A stretch of 39,960 nucleotides of DNA, from positions 1 through 39,960 of the forward strand of contig JAJYCS010000016.1 in NCBI GenBank assembly GCA_021778115.1. The letters are read 5' to 3'. Below are positions 32,159-38,004 of the stretch, piece after piece. This DNA comes from Deltaproteobacteria bacterium. Its GTDB lineage: Bacteria > Desulfobacterota > Desulfuromonadia > Geobacterales > Pseudopelobacteraceae. Made by a program: the position numbers and the translations under genes. Position 1 is the first letter of the stretch; each line of letters opens with the position of its first letter. The notes under the pieces were generated by a model, which saw only the letters and a program-made list of their open reading frames with translations, ran no database searches and had not been told where the DNA came from.

Positions 32159-33832
32159 TCAGGTGTCACTCAGTCCATAACGTTTCATCCATCGCCACAG
32201 GGTAGTCCGTTCAACTCCCAGTTCCCGCGCTGCGTCGTTCCGATTGCCATCGTGTGCCGCCAGAACAGCTCTGATCTCTTCAACGGTTGGGATCCGGCCT
32301 GAACGTCGCGTTTCTGGCGGAGCCGCTTCAATGCTGCTTTCAACAAAACTGCGGGGCAGATGTTCCAACATGATCTCGTTTCCCTTGCACAGGATAACTG
32401 ACTGTTCCAGAAGGTTGAGCAACTCCCGTACATTGCCGGGGAACGAGTGGTGCAGCAGTAGTTTGAGAACGTCCGGGGCGACGTTTCGGACCTTTTTATT
32501 GTAGGTCATATTGAACCGTTGAAGGGCCATATCCACCAACAGCGGGATGTCTTCTCGACGTTCCCTGAGGGGCGGTATGTTGAGGGTGACGATATTTATC
32601 CTGAAGTAGAGGTCCTGGCGGAAGGTGCCGTTGGCTACCATCTCCTCAAGATTTCGGTGGGTGGCGGTGATGAAGCGGACATCGGCCTTGATGGGCGATC
32701 TGGCACCAAGGGGCTGAAACTCATGATTCTCCAAAACCCGGAGCAGCTTAACCTGAAGGGGCAGCGGCAGGTCGCCTACTTCGTCGAGGAAAAAGGTCCC
32801 CCCCTGACAGAGTTCCAGTCGGCCGGGGCGATTTTCGGTCGCCCCGGTGAACGCCCCTTTGCGGACGCCGAAGATTTCTGATTCAAGAAGGGTTTCCGGC
32901 AGGGCGCCGCAGTTGACAATCACCAATGGGCCGCTGCGGCGGGGGGAGAGTTCATGAATTGCACGGGCGAACAGCTCCTTGCCGGTGCCTGATTCGCCGT
33001 GGAGAAAGACGGTGGCATCACTTGCCGCAATGTCCTCCATGACATCAAACAGACGTCGCATGACCGGATTGCGACTGACCAGGCTGCGGAAGGTGTATTT
33101 TTCACGCAACTCCTCACGCATGCTGGTGATCGGCGTCAGGTCCCGCACGGTCTCTATGCCACCCATCACCTTGCCGGCACAGTCGTACAGAGTCGAAGCG
33201 CTCACCGAGATCAGCTTCTTCCGCTCGGTGCGGTCGATAATCTCCACCTCCCGCTGGATCGACTGACCGGTGGCGATGGCTTCAACCATCGGACAGGCGC
33301 CGGTGCAGACCTCGGTACGAAATATCTCATAGCAGGGTTTGCCGATTGCCTCATCGTGACTCACCCCGGTAATCTCCTCGCAGGCCCGGTTGAAGTGGGT
33401 GATGTGCATCCCCTCATCAACCGTAAAAAGGCCATCAGGGACTGAATCCATGATGGCGTAAATCCTCCGGAGACTGCGAATGGTCTCCACACCGCCGATC
33501 GGTTTACCTTCTCCATCGTAGAGTACCGAGGCGCTGACCGAGACCGGCACCGGATCATCCTGGCAGTTTTGGATGGTTACCTCCCGGTTAAGGACAGGTT
33601 TCCCCTTTTCCATGGCTTCACGTACCGGGCAGTTACTGAAACAGGCCGCAGTGCGGAATACCTGGTGGCATGCCTTGCCGATAGCGCTTTCTCTGGGAAT
33701 ACCGGTGATCAGTTCGGCGGCCCGGTTGTAGGCCATGATTTTCATGTTTCGGTCGACGGTGAACACCCCGTCGGCAACTGAGTCCATGATATGGCTGATA
33801 TATTCGAGGTGTTCACAATCCTTTGTCTTCAT
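32159..33832 (-). CDS. Sigma-54-dependent activator with two Cys-motif PAS domains
   Basis: Enhancer-binding transcription regulator of 557 aa. Two tandem PAS domains (about 10-115 and 125-235) each contain C-X8-C-X3-C-P: C55, C64, C68 and C167, C176, C180. The AAA+ domain (about 245-480) has Walker A GESGTGKE (279-286), an intact sigma-54-contacting GAFTGA (326-331) and Walker B TFFLDEVGDLPLPLQ. The C-terminal Fis-type helix-turn-helix is GNRNDAARELGVERTTLWRW. There is no receiver domain, so sensing is probably through the PAS domains. The conserved cysteine triplets suggest an iron-sulphur or other metal centre and redox sensing. It lies between two promoter regions with shared sigma-54-like elements and is the obvious candidate to control them. 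Confidence 0.93.
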   Translation of the reverse strand: MKTKDCEHLEYISHIMDSVADGVFTVDRNMKIMAYNRAAELITGIPRESAIGKACHQVFRTAACFSNCPVREAMEKGKPVLNREVTIQNCQDDPVPVSVSASVLYDGEGKPIGGVETIRSLRRIYAIMDSVPDGLFTVDEGMHITHFNRACEEITGVSHDEAIGKPCYEIFRTEVCTGACPMVEAIATGQSIQREVEIIDRTERKKLISVSASTLYDCAGKVMGGIETVRDLTPITSMREELREKYTFRSLVSRNPVMRRLFDVMEDIAASDATVFLHGESGTGKELFARAIHELSPRRSGPLVIVNCGALPETLLESEIFGVRKGAFTGATENRPGRLELCQGGTFFLDEVGDLPLPLQVKLLRVLENHEFQPLGARSPIKADVRFITATHRNLEEMVANGTFRQDLYFRINIVTLNIPPLRERREDIPLLVDMALQRFNMTYNKKVRNVAPDVLKLLLHHSFPGNVRELLNLLEQSVILCKGNEIMLEHLPRSFVESSIEAAPPETRRSGRIPTVEEIRAVLAAHDGNRNDAARELGVERTTLWRWMKRYGLSDT

Positions 33833-33871
33833 GCAGAACCTTTCCCTCCGGGACAGGCGGGACAGTTACCA

Positions 33872-34099
33872 TCAGATTTTGGCTGTGCAGCGCAGTTGTT
33901 GTTCAGTCCGGTTGCGGGCGATCCGCATCAGCATGACGCCGGTCATGGAGAATAGCACCCCGCCAATTACAAGGGTAAAACCGGTTATTGTGCGGGTTGC
34001 AGGCCCGACCACCAGGACACCGACACCGGCGAAGGTGCCGAGGCCGCCACATATATACAGTATCAGGGCCAAGATGGGAACAGTTTGCGACGATTTCAT
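33872..34099 (-). CDS. Small two-span membrane protein (75 aa)
   Basis: Unrecognised 75 aa protein with two hydrophobic helices, ILALILYICGGLGTFAGVGVLV and TGFTLVIGGVLFSMTGVMLM, connected by GPATRTI. The short basic tail RIARNRTEQQL should face the cytoplasm. GAGAGGA sits 5 bases before the ATG. It lies between cbcL and the sigma-54 activator on the same strand, after an intrinsic-terminator-like hairpin, and is thus likely to be expressed at a lower level from readthrough or separately. A role with the CbcL membrane complex is possible but unproven. Confidence 0.72.
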   Translation of the reverse strand: MKSSQTVPILALILYICGGLGTFAGVGVLVVGPATRTITGFTLVIGGVLFSMTGVMLMRIARNRTEQQLRCTAKI

Positions 34100-34130
34100 C
34101 GAGAATCCTCTCTATAGGGTAGATAAAGAA

Positions 34131-34157
34131 GGGGTGCAGCGAGCAACACTGCACCCC
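34131..34157 (-). terminator. Terminator-like hairpin after cbcL
   Basis: On the minus strand GGGGTGCAG (34157-34149) and CTGCACCCC (34139-34131) form a 9-bp stem followed by TTCTTTAT. The T-tract is imperfect, so some readthrough to the next small gene is plausible. Confidence 0.7.
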
Positions 34158-34172
34158 ACGAAACCACAGACG

Positions 34173-36026
34173 TTACTTCTTCAGGAAGGCAAAGATCATC
34201 GCAACCACGAGGGTGAGGCCGGTAAAGAGCGCCAGGAACCCAAAGGCCTTGAAGAGGAAGTCATACCAGACGCTGCTGGGTTTTTCGCAGACAAAGCTTT
34301 CGGTAATCCCTTGTTCCTCATAGCGTTTCCATTGGTCACCGCGTTCCTCAACAAACTCTTCCTTCGACATCTGACCGTTAAAGATCACGAAGTCCATCGG
34401 GAACTTCTCGGGACGACCGTGGGTGTTGAAGAAGTGCACCGTGAAGATAAAGCCGGTGGCTAGCAGGGCCTCGTCGGAGTGGACAATGGTTGCCACGTTG
34501 AACATCCAGCCCGGCAGGAACTGGCCGAAGAACTCGGGGAACCAGAGCATCAGACCGGAACCGCCGATGGCAAACATACCCCAGAATACCGCGATGAAGT
34601 CGAATTTTTCCCAGTAGGTCCAGCGGTCGAAGGTCGGTTTGGGCCCTCTGAAAAGGAACCAGCGGATCATGCCCGTCACATCTTTGAGGTCGCGGAAGTT
34701 GGGCATGAGGGAATCGGGGCCGAACATACGCTGCAGGAAGTTGCCGCGGATGTCATTGCGCAAGAACAGGAAGTCGATGCTCATCCAGAGAGCGCCCAGG
34801 AAGTAGTAGAAGGTCAGGATGGCGCAGCCGCGGTGGATTAGACCGGCGTACTCGATACCGCCATAGAAGGACATCAGGGTCTTGGCCCAGGGTTGGTCGG
34901 AGAATTTAAGCGGAAGACCGGTCAACGAGAGCCCCAGGAAGCTGACGATTACGGTAAAGTGCAGGAAGATGTGACGTTTTTTGAAGCGGTAGTACAGTTT
35001 GTGCGGATCCTCTACATGGTGCACATGGCCTTCGAACAGGGCCTTTTGCTTCTCACGGTTTTCCACAAAGCCACGGAACATCCAGAGCAGGGTATGGAGC
35101 CAGAATACGGCAAACGTACCTACCAGAAGTCCGGTCATCGCCTTGAAGGTCCAGTACAGAATCGGGTAATTTTTGCGGTCCGAGTGGCTGCCATGGGCGT
35201 AGAACTTGGCAAACAGTGCCGTCGCCTTGGTGTGGCACTGGGCACAGGTTTTAGCGCCGTTTTGCGGATTAATGCTCGATGCCGGGTCGTCTTTGGGTAG
35301 GACGTTATGCGCGGTGTGGCAATCGGAGCAACCGGCTGCCTTTTTCAGCATGCCCAGTCGGTACCCCTTACCATGGTAGCTCTCCAGGTAGGTCTCCACC
35401 GCAGTGGGGTTCACGTGGTTACGCTCCATCATTTTTTCATCATTGTGGCATTTGATGCAGGCATCGACATGGAACATCCGTCCTGCAACCGTTGTGGGTG
35501 GTTGTATTTTTTGAATATTGTGCAGACTATGGCAGTTGGAACAGTCGGGGGCATCCTGGTTTCCGTTCAAAACCGCCTTTCCATGGACCGAATTCAGAAA
35601 GCCCTTTTCGTTGGGGTGGCATTTCAGGCAGGCGTTCATTATCGCCTTCTTATCCCCTTTGGTGGGGACCATGCTATGAATATCGCTATGGCAGGTGGCG
35701 CAGGTGAGGCCGTTGGCGGCATGGACACTCTTGGCGAACTCTTTTGCCTCGTTACCGTGGCAACGGGCGCAGTTTACCTTGTCTAATTTGGTAAAGCCGG
35801 TCATATGCCTTTTCAGGTCAGCGCTCTGCAGGTGGCAGCTGGTACAGCCGTTCTTGCCGTGAGGTGAGGCGCCGAAGGCATCGAGGCTGATCTTATTGCC
35901 ATGGCAGCCCAGACAGTTTTCTGGGTCGTAGGCCATGCTGTTGGTCTCGGCCCGGACGATAACCGGGGAGGTCAGTAGACCAAAAAGGAGGAACAGGGTG
36001 AGAAACGGGAAGGCAAGGTGTCGCAT
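34173..36026 (-). CDS. cbcL: Combined b/c-type cytochrome CbcL (nine c-hemes plus diheme b domain)
   Basis: The 617 aa protein has a signal peptide (LAFPFLTLFLLFGLLTSPVI, residues 4-23) and nine CXXCH motifs at residues 38, 61, 86, 109, 133, 162, 190, 233 and 261. A cytochrome b561/HydB-like membrane domain starts near 290 (YWTFKAMTGLLVGTFAVFWL, HIFLHFTVIVSFLGLSLTG, LIHRGCAILTFYYFLGALW, AVFWGMFAIGGSGLMLWFP, ALLATGFIFTVHFFNTHGRP) with His residues suited to two b-hemes. This arrangement is that of CbcL, which in G. sulfurreducens passes electrons from menaquinol to the periplasm for extracellular metal or electrode reduction at low potential. The ATG is 2 bases after the stop of the transposase-derived gene, with AGGAG upstream, so the two genes are in one operon. 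Confidence 0.9.
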   Translation of the reverse strand: MRHLAFPFLTLFLLFGLLTSPVIVRAETNSMAYDPENCLGCHGNKISLDAFGASPHGKNGCTSCHLQSADLKRHMTGFTKLDKVNCARCHGNEAKEFAKSVHAANGLTCATCHSDIHSMVPTKGDKKAIMNACLKCHPNEKGFLNSVHGKAVLNGNQDAPDCSNCHSLHNIQKIQPPTTVAGRMFHVDACIKCHNDEKMMERNHVNPTAVETYLESYHGKGYRLGMLKKAAGCSDCHTAHNVLPKDDPASSINPQNGAKTCAQCHTKATALFAKFYAHGSHSDRKNYPILYWTFKAMTGLLVGTFAVFWLHTLLWMFRGFVENREKQKALFEGHVHHVEDPHKLYYRFKKRHIFLHFTVIVSFLGLSLTGLPLKFSDQPWAKTLMSFYGGIEYAGLIHRGCAILTFYYFLGALWMSIDFLFLRNDIRGNFLQRMFGPDSLMPNFRDLKDVTGMIRWFLFRGPKPTFDRWTYWEKFDFIAVFWGMFAIGGSGLMLWFPEFFGQFLPGWMFNVATIVHSDEALLATGFIFTVHFFNTHGRPEKFPMDFVIFNGQMSKEEFVEERGDQWKRYEEQGITESFVCEKPSSVWYDFLFKAFGFLALFTGLTLVVAMIFAFLKK

Positions 36027-36028
36027 GG

Positions 36029-36772
36029 TTAGTACTCCTGACAGGTAGTGTGATCAATCAGCAATTGAGCGCAAAGGTCCGCAGCGTCGGGCCGCTGTCG
36101 TACCTTGAAACGGAATTCCATCTCCCGCAAAAAAAGGGGGAAATTGTGGCGAAAGCCCCCCTGATATCGGGCCAATCCTTTTTTGGCAAATTGCCAGAAC
36201 TGGCGGGGGAGTTCTGCTGCGGCGCCTTCATGAACATACAGATGTATCTGGTCCAGCAGGTGACGTCTGATGCTTTCTTCAGTACGGCCATAGAGCCAAC
36301 CGTTGATGGCGGCAACAGGGCGCGGCTCCCCCTGTTCTCCGTCAGTAGTGCAAAATAGCAGTGAAAGGGTGTTCAGGGAACTTGCGATGGCGCAGATCGG
36401 TTGTGCCTGACGTCCGAAATCAGGGTGGGAGTCGTCACGGTCAAACAGTCTGCGTGAAATGCGCTCTGAGCTGAAATGAGCCACGGCTGAATCCTCACAG
36501 CAACGGGCCATGCCTTCACGGGCACGGAGAAAATAGCGTTGCACGGTCTTGATGTTCAGGTTTAACTCCGTTGCTACCGAGGTGGTGGTGGTCATTTCCC
36601 AAAAACGTCTGCCGATGATACGGATCGTATCTTCCGGCAAGTGTGAGTGACGGGGCATCGGTGTGAATTTGTGTGCGCATTGGGCGCATTTGATACGACC
36701 ATCCTCGAGGTGGTAGGTCTTGCCCTCGCCGCAGAATGGGCAGGTTGTTGCGGCAGTAGCGGGAATGGTCAT
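36029..36772 (-). CDS. Transposase-derived zinc-ribbon protein (IS1595/ISXO2-like), probable regulator
   Basis: The 247 aa protein begins with a Cys4 zinc ribbon, CPFCGEGKTYHLEDGRIKC, then AQC (CxxC-X14-CxxC), followed by HKFTP. A helix-turn-helix-like segment (RIIGRRFWEMTTTTSVATEL, then NIKTVQRYFLRAREGM) follows. This order matches the N-terminus of IS1595/ISXO2-group transposases, and the C-terminal ARYQGGFRHNFPLFLREMEF plus RFKVRQ resembles their tail. The central part is short and I see no convincing DDE catalytic triad, and there are no terminal inverted repeats, so it is not a mobile element. ATG 36772 is preferred because the upstream frame (to 36865) runs through a strong terminator. 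It is 2 bases before cbcL; I infer a domesticated DNA-binding regulator of cbcL. Confidence 0.78.
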   Translation of the reverse strand: MTIPATAATTCPFCGEGKTYHLEDGRIKCAQCAHKFTPMPRHSHLPEDTIRIIGRRFWEMTTTTSVATELNLNIKTVQRYFLRAREGMARCCEDSAVAHFSSERISRRLFDRDDSHPDFGRQAQPICAIASSLNTLSLLFCTTDGEQGEPRPVAAINGWLYGRTEESIRRHLLDQIHLYVHEGAAAELPRQFWQFAKKGLARYQGGFRHNFPLFLREMEFRFKVRQRPDAADLCAQLLIDHTTCQEY

Positions 36773-36790
36773 GAAGTCGTCCGGTACGAT

Positions 36791-36817
36791 GGTGTAGTCC
36801 GAATATCTGGTGTAGTC
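36791..36817 (-). repeat. GACTACACC direct repeat between terminator and gene
   Basis: GACTACACC occurs twice on the minus strand (36817-36809 and 36799-36791) 18 bases apart, and TTGACT overlaps the first copy. The pair sits just before the start of the transposase-derived gene and after the terminator, where a promoter is required. It may be an operator for that protein itself. Confidence 0.45.
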
Positions 36818-36830
36818 AACCTTCAGGCAC

Positions 36831-36859
36831 AAAAAGACAGGAAGGAAGGCCTTCCTGTC
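36831..36859 (-). terminator. Intrinsic terminator ending the small-protein operon
   Basis: On the minus strand GACAGGAAGG, loop CCTT and CCTTCCTGTC (36859-36836) are followed by five T (36835-36831). The 10-bp stem is perfect. It separates the NifX-like/small-protein transcript from the cbcL transcript. Confidence 0.92.
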
Positions 36860-36881
36860 GTACATACTGGGTGGTGAGTTG

Positions 36882-37028
36882 TTAACTCACCAGTCTGATG
36901 GCAATATGTGAGAGGGCCGGCCACGCCACTGCCAAACCGGCGCCGGCAGCGAATACCCCGGCAACTGCCAGGACCTTGCCGATGTACTTGCGATCATCAA
37001 GATCAGAATAATTTACTTTTGCCTTCAT
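36882..37028 (-). CDS. MKAK-family small membrane protein (48 aa)
   Basis: Protein of 48 aa reading MKAKVNYSDLDDRKYIGKVL, then AVAGVFAAGAGLAVAWPALSHIAIRLVS. The first ten residues share the pattern MKAKxN(Y/F)(S/G)xL with neighbours; residues about 18-37 form one membrane helix. AAAGGAGC lies 6 bases before the ATG. It is 39 bases after the 50-aa gene and ends 22 bases before the terminator. I do not recognise it. The helix is rich in Ala and Gly, which favours packing against other helices, so it may be a small subunit of a membrane complex. Confidence 0.75.
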   Translation of the reverse strand: MKAKVNYSDLDDRKYIGKVLAVAGVFAAGAGLAVAWPALSHIAIRLVS

Positions 37029-37067
37029 GCTGAAGCTCCTTTCAGGATTGTATGTATGCCCTCTGCA

Positions 37068-37220
37068 TTAGCTGAAAAGGCTGACAATGGCGCCAATTGC
37101 ACTGGCGGCCGACCAGGTGACGAAACCTGCCAGGAAGATAGTGATACCGGCAAAGAGTGCCAGGCTACCGCGTGCGGTGGTCTCTGCCACCAGGGTTGAA
37201 AAATTGCTTTTTGCTTTCAT
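37068..37220 (-). CDS. MKAK-family small membrane protein (50 aa)
   Basis: Protein of 50 aa, MKAKSNFSTLVAETTARGSL then ALFAGITIFLAGFVTWSAASAIGAIVSLFS. The N-terminus shares MKAKxN(Y/F)(S/G)xL with the 48-aa neighbour and with the 90-aa protein at 31 kb. One hydrophobic stretch (about 19-38) is long enough to span the membrane. AAAGGAACAGG precedes the ATG. The gene follows the NifX-like gene by 52 bases in the same direction, presumably co-transcribed from the sigma-54-like element at 37639-37658. I do not recognise the family. Confidence 0.75.
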   Translation of the reverse strand: MKAKSNFSTLVAETTARGSLALFAGITIFLAGFVTWSAASAIGAIVSLFS

Positions 37221-37272
37221 GATCCTGTTCCTTTCTCAGCGTGGTATGACGATTGGGTGCATGTTGGATAGG

Positions 37273-37590
37273 TTAGATGATGTTAAGCTGTTTCAAAAGC
37301 TTGCGAGCGGCTTCGCTCCCTTCGCTGAACACCCTGATACCGGCCTGTACCATGGTGTCAATAAGGGCCCCTTCGGGGCGTGTTCGACAGACTACTTGAT
37401 GCACCCCCAGTTCATTGAGCCATCTGGGAAGCAACGGCGACTCCTTGGCATCCCAGATGCCGATACTGATGTTTTGTGTCTGGGCAGGTTTTTTAACATC
37501 GTGATCAACGATGAAAAAAATCCGCTCAAAGCCACTGGTTGGGTGGGTCAGGTTCCCGTAGTACGGTATGGCTATCTTTCCAGTGGTCAT
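37273..37590 (-). CDS. NifX/NifB-C-type (dinitrogenase iron-molybdenum cofactor family) protein
   Basis: The 105 aa protein fits the Dinitrogenase_FeMo-Co family fold: MTTGKIAIPYYGNLTHPTSG start, FFIVDHDV second strand, then ISIGIWDAKE, LLPRWLNELGVHQVVCRT and ALIDTMVQAGIRVFSEG. Family members bind or carry metal clusters and also occur as stand-alone proteins outside nitrogen fixation. No nif gene is nearby, so it is not evidence of nitrogenase. Only Cys in VVCRT is present. It is the first gene of the small-protein transcript and diverges from the hydrogenase genes, so a role in metal or cluster handling for a redox enzyme is possible. Confidence 0.8.
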   Translation of the reverse strand: MTTGKIAIPYYGNLTHPTSGFERIFFIVDHDVKKPAQTQNISIGIWDAKESPLLPRWLNELGVHQVVCRTRPEGALIDTMVQAGIRVFSEGSEAARKLLKQLNII

Positions 37591-37638
37591 TTGCGTCCTC
37601 GTTTGTTCTGTTGCGCGTGAGCTTCTGTCCAGTAGTAT

Positions 37639-37658
37639 TCCACTAAGTATGCCAACAA
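37639..37658 (-). promoter_or_regulatory. Sigma-54-like -24/-12 promoter element (copy 2)
   Basis: On the minus strand TTGTTGGCATACTTAGTGGA has TGGCAT and, 11 bases in, GTGG. It is 16/20 identical to the element at 30851-30870 and lies 48 bases before the NifX-like gene. As in copy 1, the -12 box deviates from TTGC, so the class of promoter is not certain. Confidence 0.5.
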
Positions 37659-37720
37659 GATAAAAATTTTTTAAAAAAATAAAAATATAACCATATCAGC
37701 TTGTTATATCTTTACAATCC

Positions 37721-37860
37721 GTTGCTGCAACATCCTGAAACGCCACGTCTGCAACCGTTGCAACTGCAACATCTGCTAGGGTTATTGATAAAATTACAAA
37801 TAATTGCAGTTTGTTGTGTCTTTGCAACGGTGTTGCAACATGTTGCTGAATTTGCAACAT
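37721..37860. promoter_or_regulatory. Second cluster of TTGCAAC boxes, between NifX-like and hydrogenase genes
   Basis: At least seven boxes occur in 140 bases: GTTGCTGCAAC (37721-37731), GCAAC (37751-37755), GTTGCAAC (37757-37764), TGCAACA (37765-37771), TTGCAAC (37822-37828), the perfect palindrome TGTTGCAACA (37831-37840), TGTTGC (37841-37846) and TTGCAACA (37852-37859). The 414-base gap between the divergent genes (37591-38004) is otherwise AT-rich and non-coding. The sites lie 60-220 bases upstream of the sigma-54-like element and about 70-210 bases upstream of the hydrogenase promoter, so one protein could regulate both directions. Confidence 0.75.
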
Positions 37861-37929
37861 CTGCGCTGGCTCATTGCACCATGCTGAATCTGGACCTGTG
37901 CATTAAGTGTAAATGCAGTTATCCCTATC

Positions 37930-37957
37930 TTGAAATTTGAGTATTCTGTGCTATATG
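37930..37957 (+). promoter_or_regulatory. Probable promoter of the hydrogenase genes
   Basis: TTGAAA at 37930-37935 and an extended -10, TGCTATATG (37949-37957), are 16 bases apart. It lies 47 bases before the small-subunit ATG. No -24/-12 element was found for this direction. Confidence 0.5.
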
Positions 37958-38004
37958 TGTAACACTGTTTGACAAGTCGCAGACTAAACCATCGTGGGGG
38001 GCCT

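Noticed and set aside
36029-36772. Active insertion sequence
   Set aside because: No terminal inverted repeats or target duplications are seen, and a DDE triad is not evident.
36773-36865. Longer start for the transposase-derived protein
   Set aside because: The added codons encode a perfect intrinsic terminator hairpin and there is no ribosome site before the upstream ATG.
37273-37590. Evidence for nitrogen fixation
   Set aside because: NifX-like stand-alone proteins occur widely outside nif clusters and no other nif gene is present.
37701-37940. Plus-strand open frame of 79 codons upstream of the hydrogenase
   Set aside because: It is built from the TTGCAAC boxes (repeated Leu-Gln-His-Leu), lacks a ribosome site and lies in the regulatory gap.
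37880-38004. Sigma-54 promoter for the hydrogenase genes
   Set aside because: GG/GC pairs with the required 10-base separation were not found; a sigma-70-type extended -10 fits better.
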